Origin: Chamaelirium japonicum
Lineage: Eukaryota; Streptophyta; Magnoliopsida; Liliales; Melanthiaceae
Direction of reading: 5' to 3'
Assembly: GCA_947650365.1 (NCBI GenBank)
Contig: OX393550.1
Span: 115,802,630 to 115,866,629 of the forward strand
DNA: 64,000 nucleotides
In this document: one piece after another, positions 12,133 to 24,784 of the stretch
Layout: every line of letters begins with the position of its first letter
How positions within the stretch are numbered: position 1 is the first letter of the stretch
The notes under the pieces: model-generated
Databases searched by the model: none
What the model was told of the DNA's origin: nothing
Seen by the model: the letters and a program-made list of their open reading frames with translations, nothing else
Made by a program: the position numbers and the translations under genes

Positions 12133-12355
12133 GAGTGGCAGAAAGACTGTGATCTGCCGAAGAGCTGGTAGTGACGAGGTATCAAAACAGTAACTCCTCA
12201 AAGCGCTGGAGGCGGTCGGAGTAAGACCGAGACTGAGGAGAAGTACCCGGAGTGGCAGAGAGACTGTGATCTGTCAAAAAGCTGGTGGAGGCGAGGTATC
12301 GAAACATTAACTCCTCAAAGCACTGGAAGCGGTTGGAGTAAGACCGAGACGGAGC
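12133..12355. repeat. Tandem duplication (~114 bp) in copia gag region
   Basis: Two diverged copies (about 12133-12246 and 12247-12355) share CGGAGTGGCAGA, GACTGTGATCTG, AACTCCTCAAAG and GTAAGACCGAGAC blocks in the same order. Confidence 0.75.
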
Positions 12356-12599
12356 AGGAGTGGTGGCAGGCGGTGCTAGAGTAGGGAGATCAACGACAGG
12401 AGCAGTCCCGCCATCATGGCGGAGGGGACCCTGACGACGTCCACAGTCGACTGACGCGGTGGAGGATGTGGCTCGAGAATACCATCAAAACGAGGAGACG
12501 AAGAGATGCTGTAGGAAGCCATACCCCTGAAGTACGGGGGCGAGCCGGCACAAGGGAGGTCCTGGACAGTCCGGTACAGAGGAGACGGTCTGGAGGGGG

Positions 12600-13370
12600 G
12601 ACCTGCGGTGAAGGAGAAGGTCGGGCGGGGGGCTGTGGCGGGAGGAGGCCGGGGGAGGAGCCGGCACAGGGGTAGGACTACGGTGAAGAGAAGGTCGAGG
12701 GGGGGTGGGGGTTGTGGTGGGAGGAGGAGGGCCAGGAGAGGGAGGACTGCGGTGGAGGAGTGGTGGGGCGATGGAGGTGGCAGGGGGTGCAAAAGGGGGT
12801 GGCGTGGATTGCAAGGGGGGCAGGAGGGGGCGGCGGGGCTTCAGGAGGTGCAGGAGGAGCGGCGGGGGCTTCAGGGGGTGCAGGAGGGGGCGGCGAGGGT
12901 TGCAGGAGGGGGGCGGTGAGGGTTTCAGGAGGTGTAGGGGGGGTGGCGGGGCCTTCAGGAGGTGTAGGGGGGGTTTCAGAAGGTGTAGGAGGGGGCGGTG
13001 AGGCTGCCGGAGTGCTGGAGGGGCTGTCGACGGGGGAATCGGGTGCAGGATGGTGCTGGAGGACTGCCGAAGGGGGGAATCGGGTGTAGGAGGGACTGCC
13101 GGTGTGGGTGTGAAGGGAATAGGGTGCAGGAGGGGGCTGCTGGAGTGCTGGAGAGGTTGCTGGAGGGGAGAATCGGGTGTTGGAGGGGCTGCCGAAAGGG
13201 GGAATCGGGTGCTAGAGGGGTTGCCGGGGCGGGAGGAACTGCCGGAAGGTTGGAGGAGGAGGAGGTGTAGACCGGGTGGGGTGCAGCCGTGCAGGAGGGG
13301 AAGGTCGGAGGAGGAAGAGGCTGGTGCCGGAGGAGGAGATGCTGGAGGAGTCGCCTTTACCGCGGAGAAA
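12600..13370. repeat. G-rich minisatellite in copia gag region
   Basis: Irregular repeats built on GGTGCAGGAGGGGGCGG and GGGGGAATCGGGTG. On the element's coding strand they give Pro/Ser-rich sequence. All long frames here are low-complexity artefacts. Confidence 0.7.
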
Positions 13371-13389
13371 TCCTAGAGCTCTGATACCA

Positions 13390-13525
13390 TGTTAGGAGAT
13401 GACGGCTAGGGTTTGGAGAGAATGGAGTTCATCTCATTGAGGGACTGAAGCCCAATATATATGTACATGTATACACACACAACCCGACCTGACTGTACAT
13501 ATAACCCGACCCATCTCTATACATT

Positions 13526-13595
<70 letters not shown>

Positions 13596-13830
13596 TTGGA
13601 AATTAATGATGGACTAGAAAAACTATTTTTGTGCTGGGTACTAAGGTCGAGAACCTTTTGTGGAGGATCCTGAATATATTATTCGTAAATTACTATTTGC
13701 ACATCATCTTATTCGCTTACTTGCAGTGTATACATGAATAGTACAACTTACAAACTATAAGATAGATAATCTTATAGAGAATTCAACACTGGGGGAGGAA
13801 GGTGTGTGCGCGTGTGTGACTTTGTTAACA
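13390..13830 (-). repeat. 5' LTR of the copia element
   Basis: The LTR begins (on +) TGTTAGGAGATG directly against the primer site at 13378-13389. The far end is uncertain; GTTAACA near 13823-13830 is the best match to the terminal inversion. It contains a (TA)n tract at 13529-13592 that has probably expanded inside the LTR. Confidence 0.55.
13529..13592. repeat. (TA)n microsatellite
   Basis: About 31 TA units within or next to the copia LTR in IFRD intron 1. Confidence 0.95.
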
Positions 13831-16135
13831 ATAAACCATCCTATGTCTTTGGCTCTAAGCTTCTAATATCGTTGAGCTTCAAGTGAGTTGAGTCTCTTTC
13901 TCTCATAGGAGTTAAAGGTTTTTTTAAAATCAAAAGAGCCCAATATATATGTAGTTTGGCCAATTCCACCTTCAACAAATCCAGCATCATCCAAGTCTTA
14001 TCCCATTATTATAGGGTTGACTATGGACAAAAGTATGTGATGATGGGAATCAGATCTAGTATGCACGGATCTTGAGATGGACAATAAATAAATTAATAAA
14101 TTTCAAAATTAATAAAATTGAAATCAATATTTCAGAATAAAATATTATTTTTATTCCAAAAATATTGTTTTAATATGGAAATATTCCATTTTCAGAATTA
14201 TGGATAAATTAATAGGTTTTATCTTTACTAGGAAAGATTTGATGGATAAATATAATGACAATTTACGTGGTGCACTCCAATCTGTGATACATCCATGGAA
14301 ATTCTCTCGGAGTTAACTCATAAATGGGAGGCCATAGGGTTAACCTTAATACAAGCATCTCATGCTATTTATAACGAATTCTTCAATGAGAATAAAACAT
14401 GCCCCTATGGTAGACCGTACGGTCACGATCAATGACACAGGAGACCTTTGTTTTTTGTAAACATTTACTTGGGCTTGGTCATTGTAACCCCCATGGTGAG
14501 GAGGCACCCCTTCTCCCGAAGTTATGAGGCTAATTTGTGGGGTTGAGTGTAACGTGTAGAAAAGTGCTCCTTCTGCACAAAACCTATCAGCAAGTTGCCT
14601 AAGACAGAAGATCAGCTAGTTGCCTAAGACAGAAGGATCACACAATCTCCTTACAAAACCTTTGATGTCCATGTAGTTGACGATCATCTATTATGAGGAT
14701 ATTTTTTGGTAAAGAAATACAATGTTATGCATTTGTATAAACATGAACCACATACTCTGACTTTATTCACTTGTTTGGGCACACTGAAGTGCATAATTGC
14801 TTCATACCTGAAGAACTGGCCGGGCTCAATGTGATTCTTTTCATGCTTCTGGACTTGAATGAATTATAGAAGAGTTGCATAATCTGTTGAATTTAAACCT
14901 CACAGGAAATATAAAGGGATGCGCAACAAAATATTTTCTTTTAGATCCTGTTCATATTAATGATGAGTGTAACTTGTGGGAAGAAAGATGTTAAACAAAG
15001 AGGAAGGAAGAGGAGCGATCTGATCCAAACTAATGCCCCCCTTTGAACTTACTGGCCACCTTCCGTCATGGGTCAAATCAGATAAGTTGAATGAATTGTA
15101 GCACATTGTGGGCTAAATGACTAATGGTAGATGACCCATGCCTCTTATTTCATATATGGTGATTTTTATATTGACATGCCTTTCGGGCAATTCCAGAAAA
15201 CCATGGATGTTGTTCATCTTAGTTGATTTCTATTTGCTAAACCTAGGGAACTGGGAAGGTCTTGTGCCCGTTACTCGGTATCCCCAGTCTTGATCTTATT
15301 TTACCTGTTTTTAGATTCTCTGATCAATTGAAATGAACCCTTCAAAGTTGATTACTACCATAATCATAGCCATCAAGGCCTGTCCATTCTAAAAGGAGAT
15401 TACTGATTTTCATTATATTATGTAAAGTTAAAGATTCCAAGGAAGAAATATAGATACTTCTTGAGTGTCTATTATAAGCTTAGCATTAAATACATGCTGT
15501 TGCCATTTCTGGAATGCATGCTTCAAAATCGTACTACATGGTTCTTCTCTTTTGATCTATTCGGAAGTAAGAAAATAGTTGGTGTAAAATAAGAGGAAAA
15601 TAAATCGCTGCTTGTGTGTTTATCATAAATAGAGACAGAAACTATCAAGCAAGCCAAGTTTGTCCGAATGATTTTTTGTGATTCAATTTCTATTAGTGTT
15701 GGACCTTGAAAAAAGTTCTATATGTCTATCAGGCAGAACGGCCACCCTTTTCATGTTACTCACTGAAACTTTTTAGATTGCTGTGGATTATAATCCCAAT
15801 TCCTCCTTTGTGCGCATTTATTAATATATTATGGTATTACTGTCCATCTTGCTACTAATTTTGAATATCTAACGAAGCTAACGTACTCTAAAAGCATCCC
15901 CTATAGGACATCAAACTTCTAGATTAAAGTTGTCCATTATTTATATCTGGTTTAGGGAAGTATGTAGTACTCTTTTTTTTAAGACAAATAAATTAGTTCA
16001 CGTTGGCTGCTTATTATTTATAGTTCTATAGTTTGACTTGATTTATCATGGTCTTTATGTTGATATTGACTTCACTGTTTGACTGCATTTTAGCTTGATT
16101 TAATTTAAGTTAAATGTTCTTGTTCCTTGATGAAG
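13831..16135 (+). other. Remainder of IFRD intron 1
   Basis: AT-rich intronic DNA without a supported gene. A small tandem duplication built on GTTGCCTAAGACAGAAG lies near 14590-14635. It ends with acceptor ttgatgaag at 16127-16135. Confidence 0.6.
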
Positions 16136-16216
16136 GGCATCTATAAGAGAGAAGACTCTGATGAATCTTGTCGACGCATTCGAAGGTCATGTGCTTAGTA
16201 CGTTTGTGGAGGAAAC
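16136..16216 (+). CDS. IFRD homologue, second visible exon
   Basis: 81 nt, acceptor gatgaag, donor AC|gtaagc. It encodes ASIREKTLMNLVDAFEGH and continues to FVEE, the helix that opens the conserved IFRD domain. It enters with one base of the codon begun at 10345 and leaves two bases (AC) completed by A at 40991. The exon is isolated between the 5.8-kb and 24.8-kb introns. Confidence 0.88.
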
Positions 16217-17415
16217 GTAAGCCTTACTCTCAAGTAGCTTTCGATGTGATTTTTAGATAAGGAATAGCTCAGTTACTGTTTTTTTTTTTCCTTTGCAACA
16301 TCATCTGTTAGTTTAAGTGTAATAATGATAATTGGAATATCACATTTACACTACCCCTGAAGATATCCCTCCAGGAACTTGTGTCTTCCATATTTTGATG
16401 GGGAGCTACTGATTGTTAATCAGTTGGTTTGACGAGTATACTTGAATGTAACTGACATCATCAAATTTTATCTGCTGCTTAAGTTGAGTTGTCCACAACG
16501 GCTAGTGCTGCACTAAAACATTTCTTTTCATGGTGACATGAAGGTTTGAAACAGTGAATATAGAAAATAAAATGCACAGTTATTGATAGAAGAGTAGCAT
16601 ATAGTTGTACCTGTAACTGAATGACACTTTGGAGACTAGTTCTCTTTGGAGAAGGACGATTCAATTCTTTCATCTTCAATCTACACAAACACAGAATCAT
16701 AAAGCTAAACTCTAATTTCAATCTGAACCCCTGACTAAAATACTCTCAAGACTCATAACGCTAGTAGATTTGCAAGACTTGTATAAGCCCAGAACACACT
16801 GATAACCAAAATATGGCAAAAAATCATTGCCAAATCCCCCTGGTTGGTTTTGGTTCCATCCGACACTTGTTCTGAAAACCAACTTTGTGCTTCGTGCATA
16901 GGCTTCAGACTTGTCGTCGCCATGAGAACCTTTGGGGTTTTTCTTTGAGTATATGTGGCTGAAAGGCATGTGGAGAAGGATCTTTATATTCTTTAGACTG
17001 TGACATTAAATCTGTTCATTCTGTTGTTGCAACAATATTTTCGTAGCAAACTTTATGTGATCATGCCACTCTTACATGAAGATGGGTCCACAACACGCCT
17101 AGTGTGTGCCCTTGGTCTTTAGTAATTTCTTGGTTTACATGATTGTCGGAAACTATAGTTCGTTTGCTTAACACAACCTTCACTCTGATCAAAGACTTTT
17201 GAAATTTCCAAGTTTGTGCGAATCTCATTGCTTAGAGTGCTATACTGCTATTAACCTTGATTCCTTCAACCAATCCTGGTTCCTGAATGATTTGTTCCTT
17301 GACATTGTATTTTAGTAACTTCGAAGACATCATCTGTCTTTACATCTTTGAGACTTTTGAAAGTTGATACACATGAAAGGATAGAGAAAAGACCTCTGAT
17401 GGTCAAGATTGTTCA
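16217..17415 (+). other. 5' part of IFRD intron 2
   Basis: Mostly featureless intron. On the minus strand, 16718-16969 is an open frame of 83 codons (KLVFRTSVGWNQNQPGG), and about 16612-16681 looks like an exon (acceptor TTTGTGTAG, donor CAG|GTACAA). This may be a captured or antisense gene fragment, but I do not recognise it. Confidence 0.4.
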
Positions 17416-17499
17416 ACGTGGCTAGAAGAAACTTAATCAGATCTCGTCTATATTGGATCTTATAGAGCTTCTTGATTGTGTTGTAAATTCATGGCTCAG
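17416..17499. repeat. Left copy of 84-bp flanking duplication
   Basis: Matches 39170-39253 with two mismatches and no gaps. The pair brackets the compound Tat insertion. It is far longer than the 4-6 bp made by an integrase. Confidence 0.92.
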
Positions 17500-17551
17500 A
17501 AAAAGATACGGGTTGTCTTTATTGCAAACACACGAGATTACAGATGCCGGG
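17498..17551 (-). repeat. LTR terminal fragment at left junction
   Basis: Matches 37271-37324 (end of the 5' LTR) with two mismatches. The outermost four bases of the LTR are missing and CAG is shared with the host flank, a microhomology joint. The next bases contain GACTAGGCAA, repeated exactly at 17571-17580, which looks like templated filler. Confidence 0.8.
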
Positions 17552-17566
17552 ACTAGGCAATAAAAC

Positions 17567-19701
17567 AACGGACTAGGCAAGGAGACAGCTTGCTACTACT
17601 TGAGTCGCATCCTCGTCGGCGCGGAGCTAAACTAATCCCAGATCGAGAAGGTCTGTCTGACGCTCATCTTCGCTACAAAGAAGCTGCGACACTACATGCT
17701 GGCTCACACCGTCAGACTCATATCAAAAGCCGACCCTCTCAAATACATCATGTCAAAACCAGTGCTCTCCGGATGTCTAGCAAAGTGGGCGCTGCTACTC
17801 CTCGAGTTCGACATCACCTTCGTTCCGCAGAAGGCAGTCAAAGGGCAAGCTCTTGCGGACTTCTTGGCGGAATATCCTCTCCCAGCAGAATGGGAACTGT
17901 CAGAAGACCTCCCAGACGAAGAAGTATTCTCCATCGACATCGCTCCCTCTTGGAAGATGTTCTTTGATGGTGCAGCAAGGCAAGACGTGGTAGGAGCATG
18001 GGTTATCTTCGTCACTCCAAATGACGAGTTACTCCCCTTCTCGTTTCTACTATCGGAACCATGCTCCAACAACGTGGCGAAATATCAAGCGCTGCTCATC
18101 AGCGTCGAACTCGCCAACGATATGAAGCTTCAAGGGCTCGAGATCTTCAGCGACTCCCAGCTCGTCATCCAGCAAGTCTTGGGGGCATATGAAGTTAACA
18201 AGAAAGACCTCATGCCGCTGCACACACGAGCTCTGGAACTCCTCAACACGCTCGAGGCCGTTTCCATTCAGCATGTCCCCAGAAATCTCAACCAGCAGGT
18301 TGACGCGCTTGCAAATTTGGCGGTTACACTCCTGTTTCCAGAAGGGCGTCAGCTCGTCGTCCCCATCTGCAGAAGAATAGTGATCACCAACAAAGACGGC
18401 CCTGCTGGGAGTCCACTTCAAGTCAACGCGGTGCACGTCCTCGTGATTGGAGAGCTAGATTGGAGACGACCCTTTGTGGATTATCTCGTCCGTGGGAAGC
18501 TCCCTGACGATCCAAAGCGCAAAATCGACGTTTGCCGGCGGTCTTTGAAGTTTTTCCACTTCAATAATGAGCTGTACCGTCGAAGCTATGATGGCATGCT
18601 CTTGACGTGTCTCACAAGAGAAGAAACAGAAGCAGCACTGAAAGAGGTCCACGTTGGAATCTGTGGCTCGTATCAGTCCGGTCTAAATCTCCATTTTCGC
18701 ATCAGGAGGATGGGCTATTACTGGCCCACCATGGTTAAGGACTGCTTGGAGTTTGCAAAGAAATGTCATGCTTGCCAAATACACGGTGATTACATCCGTC
18801 AACCACCAGAACCTTTGCATCCGACGATCGCGTCATGGCCCTTCGATGGATGGGGACTCGACATCGTGGGTTTTCTACCCAAGTCATCCAGGCAGCATCG
18901 TTACATCATGACAACAACGGACTACTTCTCCAAATGGGTCGAAGCAATACCTCTACAGGAAGTCACAAGACACTCCGTTATCAGCTTCATCCAGAATTAC
19001 ATCATCTTTCGATACGGAGTCCCTCGCTACATTGTCACGGACAATGGGAAGCAGTTCAAGAATGCCGCTGTCAGCCAGTTCTGCGCCAAATTCGACATCA
19101 AGTAGAGGTGCTCAACGATGTACAATGCTCCAGCCAATGGTCTAGCAGAAGCCTTCAACAAGACTCTCTGCAAGCTTTTGGAGAAAATCGTCTTGAAGTC
19201 GAAGGACTGGCATGAACGCATGGACGAAGCACTATGGGTCTACCGCACGTCCTTCCGTACTCCGACGCAAGCAACTCCATACTCCCTTGTTTATGGGGTA
19301 GAAGTCGTCTTTGCACTCGAGCTCAGATCTCATCGCTTAGGATAACAATCCAAGAAGGCCTCACCAGCGACGACAATGCCCAGCTTCGCCTGGCAGAATT
19401 GGAGGTACTAGATGAAAGGCGCCTCGAAGCTCAGCAACGCTTGGAGTGCTATCAGGCCAGATTGACTCGCGCCTTCAACAAGAAGATTCGCCCTCGATCC
19501 TTCCAAATAGGAGAGTTGGTGCTAGCAGTCAAACGCCTCATCATTCTCACGCATCGAGGAAGAAAGAAGTTCGACGCCAAATGGGATGGATCGCATGTTG
19601 TCAAAGAAGTATACTCCAGCGGCGCATACGTTCTCACCAGACCAGAAGGGTTCGAGCTCGGCCTCATCAACGACAAGTATCTTAAAAGGTACTATGCCTA
19701 A
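17567..19701 (+). pseudogene. Tat pol fragment: RNase H tail, second RNase H, integrase (plus copy)
   Basis: Begins inside the RT-linked RNase H and continues through the second (archaeal-type) RNase H: DGAARQD near 17964, SDSQLV near 18150. The catalytic Glu is replaced by Lys (NNVAKYQALL; the minus copy has NNVAEYQALL). The integrase zinc region (HACQIHGD) and core follow: GWGLDIVG and TDNGKQF carry two Asp of the DDE triad. Breaks seen by comparison with the minus copy: TAA near 17634, TAG at 19103-19105 and a one-base deletion near 19323. The C-terminal tail ends at 19701. Everything upstream (gag, protease, most RT) is absent. Confidence 0.88.
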
Positions 19702-19986
19702 GGCGAGGCCGCACAAAAAAAAAATAAAGTGAACTATGTGTGACTTGATCCCCCTCAAGGGGGTACGTAAGCAACCTGAGAAGTCACTTCAAGTTCAGTC
19801 CGACAAAAAAAAGAGCCAACAATACTCCATGCAAACGATTTGGAAAATATGATGATATTATTCGATACTCAAAGAAAAACAGTACATGTTATAAGTCCCA
19901 AAAAGAAAAGAAACCCCCAGCTCAAAATGTCAAAACAGAATACAACTAGTAAAGGGCATCCAAAGCTCGAAGGCACTGCAACAACT

Positions 19987-22900
19987 CTACTCTAGTGGCC
20001 TCCACTTGCTGCAGCTCCAAAGGGCGTGTGGCCATAAGCTCGCAACAGGCTGATAAGTTCGCTTACTGCTTCGAGAAGCTCGCCATCGAAGCTTTCTCTG
20101 AGGTTTCGGCTCGCTCCAAACGAGATTCTGCTTTCCGAAGCGAGGCTTGCACCGATTCCACCTTCTTTTGTGCCTTCGCCAAACTTGAAGTCGCATCTGA
20201 AGCTGGTGCTCCGACTGGCCCAAACTCTCCTCGGCTGTCGCTAACTCGGAAGGAGTACTCCCCTTCAATAGAGCCTGCCGAGAGCGATATGCCTCACTAT
20301 CAGCCACAAGAGAGTTCATCTGCACGGCGAAAGAAGAGCTGTCCACCTTGAACTCCGCCAGGCTCGCACAAAACTTGGCACCATCGGCAGACCACCAGTC
20401 CCGGAGAGCACCAAAACCCTCGCTCTGGAAAGACTGAAGCGTCGACCTGATGTACTGCCGACAACTCTCAAGAAGGAACTCCGAAACTCTGCTCCTCGGT
20501 CTCAACACCTGACGAGGTGCCTCAGAATATTTGGGCAAAACTTTACCCACTGTTGCGACCGCTGGAGGAGCCATCTTCGCTAACGAGGTCGGTGAAACTG
20601 GGGGAACTGTCGCCACTGCCGCACTAGTCGTCTTCTCCACCAAGCCCTAGAAGATAGCGATCGAGGTATGCCACCTGCCGATACTCGAAACCCCAGCCTC
20701 CTCGCGAAAAGACAAAGCGTCGGCATCGATGTCATCCAGATCGATGTCGCCGCTGGGAAAGTTCTCAACTTCTCCCCGCAAAGTCCGAGAAGGTCCAGAT
20801 CATCCAGGGGAACATCTAGCCCACACTTCCCGGGTACTTCCTGCACAACCCTAGTAAGCGAACGCCCTTCGCACGCTTTCAAAGAATCCGGCTCACGCTC
20901 CACTGCCATGACGGATTCTGCCCAAAGAAAAGGACGAACTACTCAGCATGACAAAGTCCCCAGAAATTAAAGAAGGAGCTAGAGAAGAAACTTTATGCGT
21001 ACCTGCGAAGTCGGACAGAGCTATCCCAGACGGGGGAATCACCTCATCCCATAAGGGGCCGAGCTCCTCGAGATCCTTTGCCGGGCAGGGCACCCTCTAA
21101 GTTGCCCCACGCGGAATGCACACCTTTCGTCTCTTAGGCGGGGAACTTTCGGCGGCTGTCTTCTAAATAATAAACGGCGCAGGGGCACCCGCAGGATCAA
21201 CCCTTGACATGGGAGCCAAAGAAGGGACCTGACGGGCACTCGAAAGATGACTACAAGTCCGCTCGATCTCCTGAACTCCCAACCGAAGGTGACGATCCTC
21301 CGACCCCACTGACGAATCAAAACTGAAGCCCTTGGACTCGCTACTCGCCAAGACATAAATCGGAAGACCCGCAAGTAATGGGGATACTCGCTCTTCGATC
21401 CATTTGCAGTAACCTGGAGTCGCGGCATCCCTTGATCCCGACTTGGTCCCAGGAAAGAAACTACAGCCGGTTAGCCGAGCGTAAAGAGAGGCCCAGAGGT
21501 GGTAGCCTTCCTACGGGCTAATACACCCCTGCAATCGTTGCGGCATGCTAGGTACCTCCTGCCGAAATCCCTGTTGGCGAGCAAAACGGTGAGGGGAATA
21601 CTGTTCCACCTCCACTGAGTCTTCTCAACGCCAAACCAGGTAGCCGGGGCGGTAGCTGACCATGTTGCAGTACAAGCCGTCAGAGAGCTCCTCGTTGTCA
21701 TAAATCGTCGACCTCTCTAAAGGCAACACTGGGTGCTCCGATGTAAACTCGAAATCCGTGCCCTCCATCTTCCGCAAAAGGGTTCGAGCACATTCCTTCG
21801 GGCGTTCTTAGCTGATGAAGGCATTCAAGATTCCCCTTATGCCTGGCAAGAACGGCAAGTCGGCTGGATGCCCACACCTGGCAAAAATCCCTTTCGGAAA
21901 GTGAAGGGCCATCCAACCATACAAATAGTGCAGAGGGCCAAAGGCATTAAAACGACCGATTTCCCCTTTGGCATTGTCTGAATTAGACAAGCTCCAATAA
22001 GTGCCGCTAAGCCCTTGGTACAAGGCACACAAGATCGCCGGAGCCAAATTGAAGAGCTCCCCCCTTGTCATCTGGGACGCTACAAGAAAAGTCCCGGGAC
22101 GGATGGCCTTGCCAGTACAAGGAAACACGAATCGACAAAGTAAAACGACCAACCCAGCGGCTCGATAAACTGCTCGCCACTCCTCACTGTCACGCTTCAA
22201 ACCAAGAACCTCCCATGGGCTCTGTTTCCCCTCCATCGAATGCCTCACTCGGGCTAAAGACTCGATAGGCCTCATAAAGGATCGTAGTGGAGGCCTCTTC
22301 ATCTGGGCAATTTTCCACATCGGGTAAGATGAAGGGGCAGGGGAACGGTACTCACCTGTGAACCAGAAATCTACCCAAGACGAATGGCGAACTCGGTCTG
22401 ACTAATCTCGCGCTGCAATAATGGCGTACGCCTTGAACAAGAGAAGGCAGGAACTCGGGGAGAAGCTACTATCCACCAGATCCTTCAAAGCCGGCACTTC
22501 CTCTTGATAATAGTTCCACACCTCGGGACAGCCGGTAACGATGTAAACATCGCGAAGAGAGATCCCTATTTCTCCCGCTCCAGTGAGAAATGTGTTGGTA
22601 TCCGGGCACCAGAGTTCGCAGAGAGCCCGGTACATCCCCTCGGGACGGCTATACTCTCGACGAGCTGGCGCTAGAAACTTCGTCAACGGTTTCATCTCAG
22701 GCTCCGCCTCTAAAACCTCTGAAAGCTCGCCTATCCACTCGCGGAAGTCGCAGAGGTATTGAACGTCCCCACGAGGCCACGAGTCAACACCCCATCGAGT
22801 CAAGCAAGAGCAGATCTTCGAAGCCACCACCGGTGTAGGCACAAAATCCTTGGCACAGTGATGAAAGGGCAGGCTCAAGCTCGGGCGAAGAAGCTTCATG

Positions 22901-23168
22901 GAGATCGCCTCGTTGGTGTAAACCTTTTCCTCAGCTTTAGCATCCCGCAGTTTGCATCGGCAACTCCATCCTCTGTGATGCGCTCATGAATAGGAATCTG
23001 GAGCATCGACAGACGATCGTCTCTTTTCGAAGTACGGTAGCGGTACACCCGAGTAAGGGGGAAGCGAAGGTACTTACTCCCGTCGGAGAAGTCTTCAGCA
23101 ATCCACCCCGACGAAGCCAAACTCTCGGACGTTCGAATCCTGAAAAGATACAAGGAAAAGCGAGTCAA
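19987..23168 (-). pseudogene. Antisense plant mobile domain (PMD) gene in Tat element, plus copy
   Basis: Lies downstream of integrase and on the opposite strand to pol, where some plant Tat elements carry an antisense ORF. Segments in order: 23168-22896 (SLASSGWIAEDFSDGSKYL); 22899-22402 with the PMD-type motif CPDTNTFLTGAGEIGISLRD; 22320-21808 with FNLAPAILCALYQGLSGTYW; then lower-complexity segments. The C-terminal part (20643-19987) is Ser/Ala/Glu-rich and probably coiled. An 85-bp GT-AG intron (20918-21002, donor CAG|GTACGC, acceptor TTTGGGCAG) joins the frames in phase. Frameshifts make the whole unlikely to be functional. PMD genes are known as plant host genes and as passengers of transposons. 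Confidence 0.72.
20918..21002 (-). other. 85-bp intron inside the antisense PMD gene (plus copy)
   Basis: GT-AG ends; joins ...LSDFA to ESVMAVERE in phase 1. The minus copy has an intron of exactly the same length at 28067-28151, also joining in phase. Confidence 0.65.
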
Positions 23169-23497
23169 GTCTGGTGTAGAAGATGGTAAAAAAAAAAAAG
23201 AGTACAGGAGACATCAACATGGACTCAGCCCCCTCCCTCATCAGAGCCAGCAAAAAAAAAAAAAACTGATAAAAAGAAAGGAAAAGGGGCCCGCAGCCCC
23301 CTTTCTCCCTATCCGAACTCGCACAAGGGGGGGGCCCGCGCCCCCCCTTTTTCTCCTCCGACCCAGTCGGTCCCCTCCCGATTTCGACCCGGTCGGGCCC
23401 TGCTCGATTCGGCCCTGCGTCCACCCGCCCAACTCGGGCCCGCAGCCCTTTCTTCGACCCGATCGGGGCCCGCGCCTAGCCCGCGACCGCTGCCCGT

Positions 23498-24784
23498 TGA
23501 TGCAGGCACCAATAAGGCACACTACAATCCTGAACCCTTTTAGGGTTTTCTTTGGTCAATGACTAGGGTTTATTTATCAATATGGCGACATATAGATCAA
23601 AAGGACAGCAACCAGAAGTTATCTTATGCAGTTCTAAAGTTTATGCAATCAACATAAAGCAGGGTTAAGACTTAAAACAATTAAAGAGCGCAATACTATC
23701 ACAAAAAAACTGATTTCAGCACATAATTGGGTCAATCGCAGCAATAGATATGTAAATTGGACAATAGGCATGCAACAGATTTTCACTAAAATAGGTTACG
23801 AATGCTTGCTAGGGTTACCGACAGACGATATATGGCGAATCTAATAAATAGGCAAAGTTATGGCTTCAACTAGCGATGAAAAGGATGATGACGGCTGCGA
23901 TGCGGAGCGGAGGCAATGGAAACTAATGAAAACGAAGCGGATGCGATGGGAAAATAAAGGAAAAGGAAAGATACTGCCTGGTTGCAAGGATGCGCCGACG
24001 ATCCTGCACACGGAGCAAGGCCGGACGTCGGGAGAAGCCGGAACCTTCGGAAAACGAAGCCCAAAGCCTTCACGAGGCGAAGTCGTGGAATCGGCGAGGA
24101 TCGGGGACACGAGTCTCGCCCGGAAGCACTCACGAAGAGGCACGAATTTCAGCAACTATCAAAATCTGAAATCTCTTTTCTTCCTTCATCTTTTGTAGGC
24201 TAGGGTTTTTGTTTGGAGGGCTAAGATCAAAGGATAATTAGGGTTGGATGGTGTGGATGCAAGGGCCAAGAAAGGCAAGAAAAAGAGAGAGAAACAAGGG
24301 AGAGAAGAGAGAGAGAAGAGAGGGGACGGACAAAGGTGGGGCCGGGTCTTCTTCCGCGCGGACAAGGAGGGGGGGGCGTTCGGTTCACGGGAAAGAAATA
24401 AAGGGAGGGGCGGTAATGCTATTTGGGCTTAAGATAAGCCCATCTAAAGCCCTATGAAGCCCATAACTTGCCACGTCATCAAAATGGTGTTATTTCGCCA
24501 TCTAACCGTCGGTTTCGAGATCTAATCTCGTCCGTCGGCACCCCGCAAACACACGCACCCATAATTTTATTAATATAATGCTGAAACTCACCCGAGAAGA
24601 CCCGGATTCAATCCGAAAAGCCCTCGGATGAGATCATGCACATCCCCCATGAACTGGGCAAGAACAGACATACAACTAAATGCTGAAATAAGGCCAAAAA
24701 CAGGGAAAAACGGCCAAAAACTGAAATAACGTCTAACAAGTCCCAAACGGATACGAACTGAAGGTGCTGATCAGGTCTTCATCA
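23498..24784 (-). mobile_element. Solo LTR (copy E) inserted in the Tat plus copy
   Basis: 1287 bp of the TGATGCAG family. CCCGT at 23493-23497 and CCCGT at 24785-24789 are an exact target duplication. The outer end has decayed from CTGCATCA to CTTCATCA. It interrupts the 3' untranslated region of the plus-strand Tat copy and so entered after, or independently of, the inverted duplication. Confidence 0.93.

Larger units (their letters stand above)
10843..13389 (-). pseudogene. Truncated Ty1/copia retrotransposon (gag-protease-integrase)
   Basis: Minus-strand internal region. From the primer site leftwards: a GC-rich proline-coding gag region (12376-13370); a protease with WIFDSGASCH near 12095-12120; then 11839-11270 with the GAG-pre-integrase motif DLWHRRLGHIS, CTRCRLAKH (zinc-binding C..C) and integrase core FDLVHSDMWGP with FIDDYSR. 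The integrase continues in other frames to about 10860 (AERKHRH near 11185-11230), so frameshifts are present. No RT, RNase H or 3' LTR follows: the element stops at the MITE copies. Order protease-integrase-(RT) identifies Ty1/copia. Primer site GCTCTGATACCA (reverse complement) is at 13378-13389. Confidence 0.88.

Noticed and set aside
12376..13376. Several long Gly- or Pro-rich frames on both strands
   Set aside because: They read a G-rich minisatellite in the copia gag region; no consistent protein.
23498..24784. 3' LTR of the Tat plus copy
   Set aside because: It belongs to the TGATGCAG family and has its own CCCGT duplication. The real Tat 3' LTR start is at 25355.
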